From positions 1 to 16,438 of the forward strand of contig JAXDKT010000016.1 of NCBI GenBank assembly GCA_034666965.1: a stretch of 16,438 nt of DNA, given 5' to 3'. The translations under genes and the position numbers were made by a program. The notes beneath the pieces were generated by a model. The model saw only the letters and a program-made list of their open reading frames with translations, had not been told where the DNA came from and did not search any database. Each line of letters starts with the position of its first letter. Within the stretch, counting starts at the first letter, position 1. Source of the DNA: Chersky-267 sp034666965. Its GTDB lineage: Bacteria > Chloroflexota > Limnocylindria > Limnocylindrales > CSP1-4. Shown here one piece after another: positions 14,949 through 16,438 of the stretch.

Positions 14949-16150
14949 GAGCGGCCGTAGGGTAGCACGGGGTCTCCGAACACGCGGCTCCGAACGGCCC
15001 CCGCGAACGCCGCGCCGATGCGGTCGGGATCGTGCTCCGCGGCCACGGCCAGCGCGGCCGCCCGGGCCTGCTCGCGGGCACCCGGCGCGAGCAGCGCATC
15101 GGCGGCCCGGATCGCTCCGGCCAGCGACCCTGGCTCGGCCGCGACGTAGGTCCGACCGAAGCTCGGTGCGACCTCCTCGGCGAGCCCGCCCTCGGCCGGG
15201 ACGATCACCGGCAGGCCAAAGGTGAGGGCCAGCAACAGCACGCCCGAGTTGAGCACGTCCGCGTAGGGCAGGACCGCCACGTCGGTCGCCCGGAGAAACA
15301 GTTGGAGCTCGTCATCCGGGATCCGTCGGGCGTGCAGCGTGACCAGGGGATGATCGCGGCAGCGCTCCAGGAAGTCCCGGGTGACATCGGCGCGATCGGG
15401 TGCGCCCGCGACGAGCAGCCGCCGTGGTCGGGGATCGGCGGAGGTCACGGAATCGAACGCGTCGAGGAGCGCCGTCAGGCCCTTGTACGGCTTGATCGCC
15501 CCGATCAGGCCGTAGACGACCTCGTCCTCGGCGATGCCCAGGCGGTGGCGCGCCTCGGCGCGCGAGCCGAAGTCCGGATAGACGCCCAGATAGCTTGGCA
15601 TCGGCACGTGGACGATCTTGTCGGGCGGGATCGTGAACCAGTCGGCCACCGCGCTCACGGTGCCGGCGGCGAGGATGTGGACCGTCCCGGCCCGGTCCAC
15701 GATCGCCTGCTGGAGCTCGGCTTCGAGGTCGTGCAGGCGGGCGTCGTGGGGCACCACGTTGTGGACCGTCCAGGCGAGCTTGCCGCCGGCCTCGAGGAAG
15801 CGGTCGATCCGGTCCAGGAACCGGGCGATGGCCGCCCGCCCCGAGACCTCGTCCTCGATCCCAGCCAGCACGCCATGCGTCCAGTGGAGATGGAGGAGGG
15901 TCCGGATCCCGAGGGCTGGCAGCGCCAGCAGCTCGTCCAGCTCCTCGATCCGGTGGAGTGGCACCGGCGCGAGTCCGTTCTGCCATGCCTGCCGGTACAG
16001 CTGGGCCTGGAACGGGTTCGTGCTCACCGGGTGGAAGGCGAGGACCGTGGCCGGCTCGTGGCCGAGCTCCTCGAGCCGTCGGGCCCCCTCGAGCGCCTCG
16101 GCCAGCGCCCGCCCGGGTCCGGTCCTCGCGCCGCGAAGCCGGCCTTCCAT
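14945..16150 (-). CDS. Glycosyltransferase, GT-B fold (GT4-like)
   Basis: A 401-residue glycosyltransferase of a different subgroup from the two + strand GT4 proteins. The N-terminal half contains VLAFHPVSTNPFQAQLYR and LLHLHWTHG, then LAWTVHNVVPHD (125-136), a motif typical of GT4 proteins that act on lipid-linked acceptors. The C-terminal half has YGLIGAIKPYKGLTALLDAF (213-232), VTLHARRIPDDELQLFLRATDVAVLPY and NSGVLLLALTFGLPVIVPAEGGLAE (donor-binding region). In that last motif Ser-Gly-Val replaces the more usual Glu-rich loop. ATG 16150 follows the stop of the upstream gene by three bases; the first 33 residues are not typical of the fold and the start could be later. It is directly coupled to the export permease, so its product glycan is the likely export substrate. 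Confidence 0.88.
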   Translation of the reverse strand: MEGRLRGARTGPGRALAEALEGARRLEELGHEPATVLAFHPVSTNPFQAQLYRQAWQNGLAPVPLHRIEELDELLALPALGIRTLLHLHWTHGVLAGIEDEVSGRAAIARFLDRIDRFLEAGGKLAWTVHNVVPHDARLHDLEAELQQAIVDRAGTVHILAAGTVSAVADWFTIPPDKIVHVPMPSYLGVYPDFGSRAEARHRLGIAEDEVVYGLIGAIKPYKGLTALLDAFDSVTSADPRPRRLLVAGAPDRADVTRDFLERCRDHPLVTLHARRIPDDELQLFLRATDVAVLPYADVLNSGVLLLALTFGLPVIVPAEGGLAEEVAPSFGRTYVAAEPGSLAGAIRAADALLAPGAREQARAAALAVAAEHDPDRIGAAFAGAVRSRVFGDPVLPYGRS

Positions 16151-16153
16151 CGG

Positions 16154-16438
16154 TCAGTCCGCTCCACCATGGGATCGCCCGGAGAGCACGGCCGCATAGC
16201 CTGCGCGCAGCTCGTCGCGCGGCGCATTCGCCGCGATCACGGCAATCCGAGCGCGCTGCACGCCCCGAGCGACCAGCCGTTCAGCGGCCGCATCGTCCCC
16301 GGCGACCACCGCGTCGGCCTGGCTCAGGCCGCGGTCCTCGGCCGCACGACGGCGGACGGCCGCCTCCGAGCCCGGGGCGTTCGTCGTGTCCTCCGCCGGC
16401 GCGTCCACGACGAGTGGAATACCAAGGTGATCGCGCAC
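16154..16438 (-). CDS. 3' end of a glycosyltransferase-like protein (partial, cut by right edge)
   Basis: The frame is open to the window edge; the codon at 16436-16438 reads GTG but need not be the start. The visible 94 residues begin GIPLVVDAPAED and continue with LSQADAVVAGDDAAAERLVARGV and ARIAVIAANAP. This resembles the end of the N-terminal Rossmann domain of a GT4 protein, where a strand, an 'ADAVVA.S' segment and a linker of the type 'VIPNGVD' precede the C-terminal domain. The protein stops about 20 residues after that linker, so no donor-binding domain follows. Either it is a single-domain GT-like protein or the gene has been truncated. It lies three bases before the next glycosyltransferase and is in the same operon. 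Confidence 0.6.
   Translation of the reverse strand: MRDHLGIPLVVDAPAEDTTNAPGSEAAVRRRAAEDRGLSQADAVVAGDDAAAERLVARGVQRARIAVIAANAPRDELRAGYAAVLSGRSHGGAD

Noticed and set aside
1..16438. Mobile element, CRISPR array, tRNA or rRNA
   Set aside because: No transposase or integrase motifs, no spaced direct repeats and no tRNA or rRNA-like segments were seen on either strand.

Overview
The window is GC-rich (roughly 70% by eye) bacterial DNA, densely packed with genes, and strongly prefers arginine over lysine. Several genes begin at or just after a TANNNT -10 box without a usable ribosome binding site. The gene content is a GH18 protein with FlgD-type Ig repeats, a DUF3048 lipoprotein and polysaccharide genes. 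High GC, leaderless-type starts and these families together fit a GC-rich Chloroflexota lineage (Limnocylindria-like) or, less likely, an Actinomycetota. This assignment is inference from family content, not from a marker gene.

Left part (1-4531, + strand): the 3' part of a large secreted GH18 glycosidase, cut by the left edge, is followed by a polyprenol-phosphate sugar synthase of the DPM1 type that appears to be leaderless. Convergent to it, three bases away, is a DUF3048 (YerB-like) lipoprotein on the - strand (4535-5752). A 173-base divergent promoter region separates the lipoprotein from a small + strand protein (5926-6393) built of five 15-residue repeats with a C-terminal membrane segment.

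Middle part (6407-12229, + strand): a perfect TATAAT box precedes a tightly coupled unit of a DegT/DnrJ/EryC1/StrS-fold protein and two paralogous GT4 glycosyltransferases, all joined by ATGA overlaps. A second TACAAT box then starts an FkbM methyltransferase, possibly through a leaderless 20-codon upstream ORF, and an ATGA-coupled second methyltransferase. The DegT-fold protein lacks the Schiff-base lysine and the loop that carries it, and is the most unusual gene here.

Right part (12177-16438, - strand): an operon running leftward from beyond the right edge carries the end of a short GT-like protein, a GT4 glycosyltransferase, an ABC-2 permease (Wzm/TagG type), its ATPase (Wzt/TagH type, without a C-terminal glycan-binding domain) and a class I methyltransferase. 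The last gene overlaps the convergent + strand methyltransferase by 53 bases.

Together the middle and right units look like a surface-polysaccharide locus: sugar modification, chain assembly by GT4 enzymes, O-methylation, and ABC-transporter export. The polyprenol-phosphate sugar synthase could feed periplasmic or extracellular glycosylation. No stretch above 300 bases lacks a gene; the largest gap is 5753-5925. I saw no tRNA, rRNA, CRISPR array, transposase or convincing hairpin terminator.
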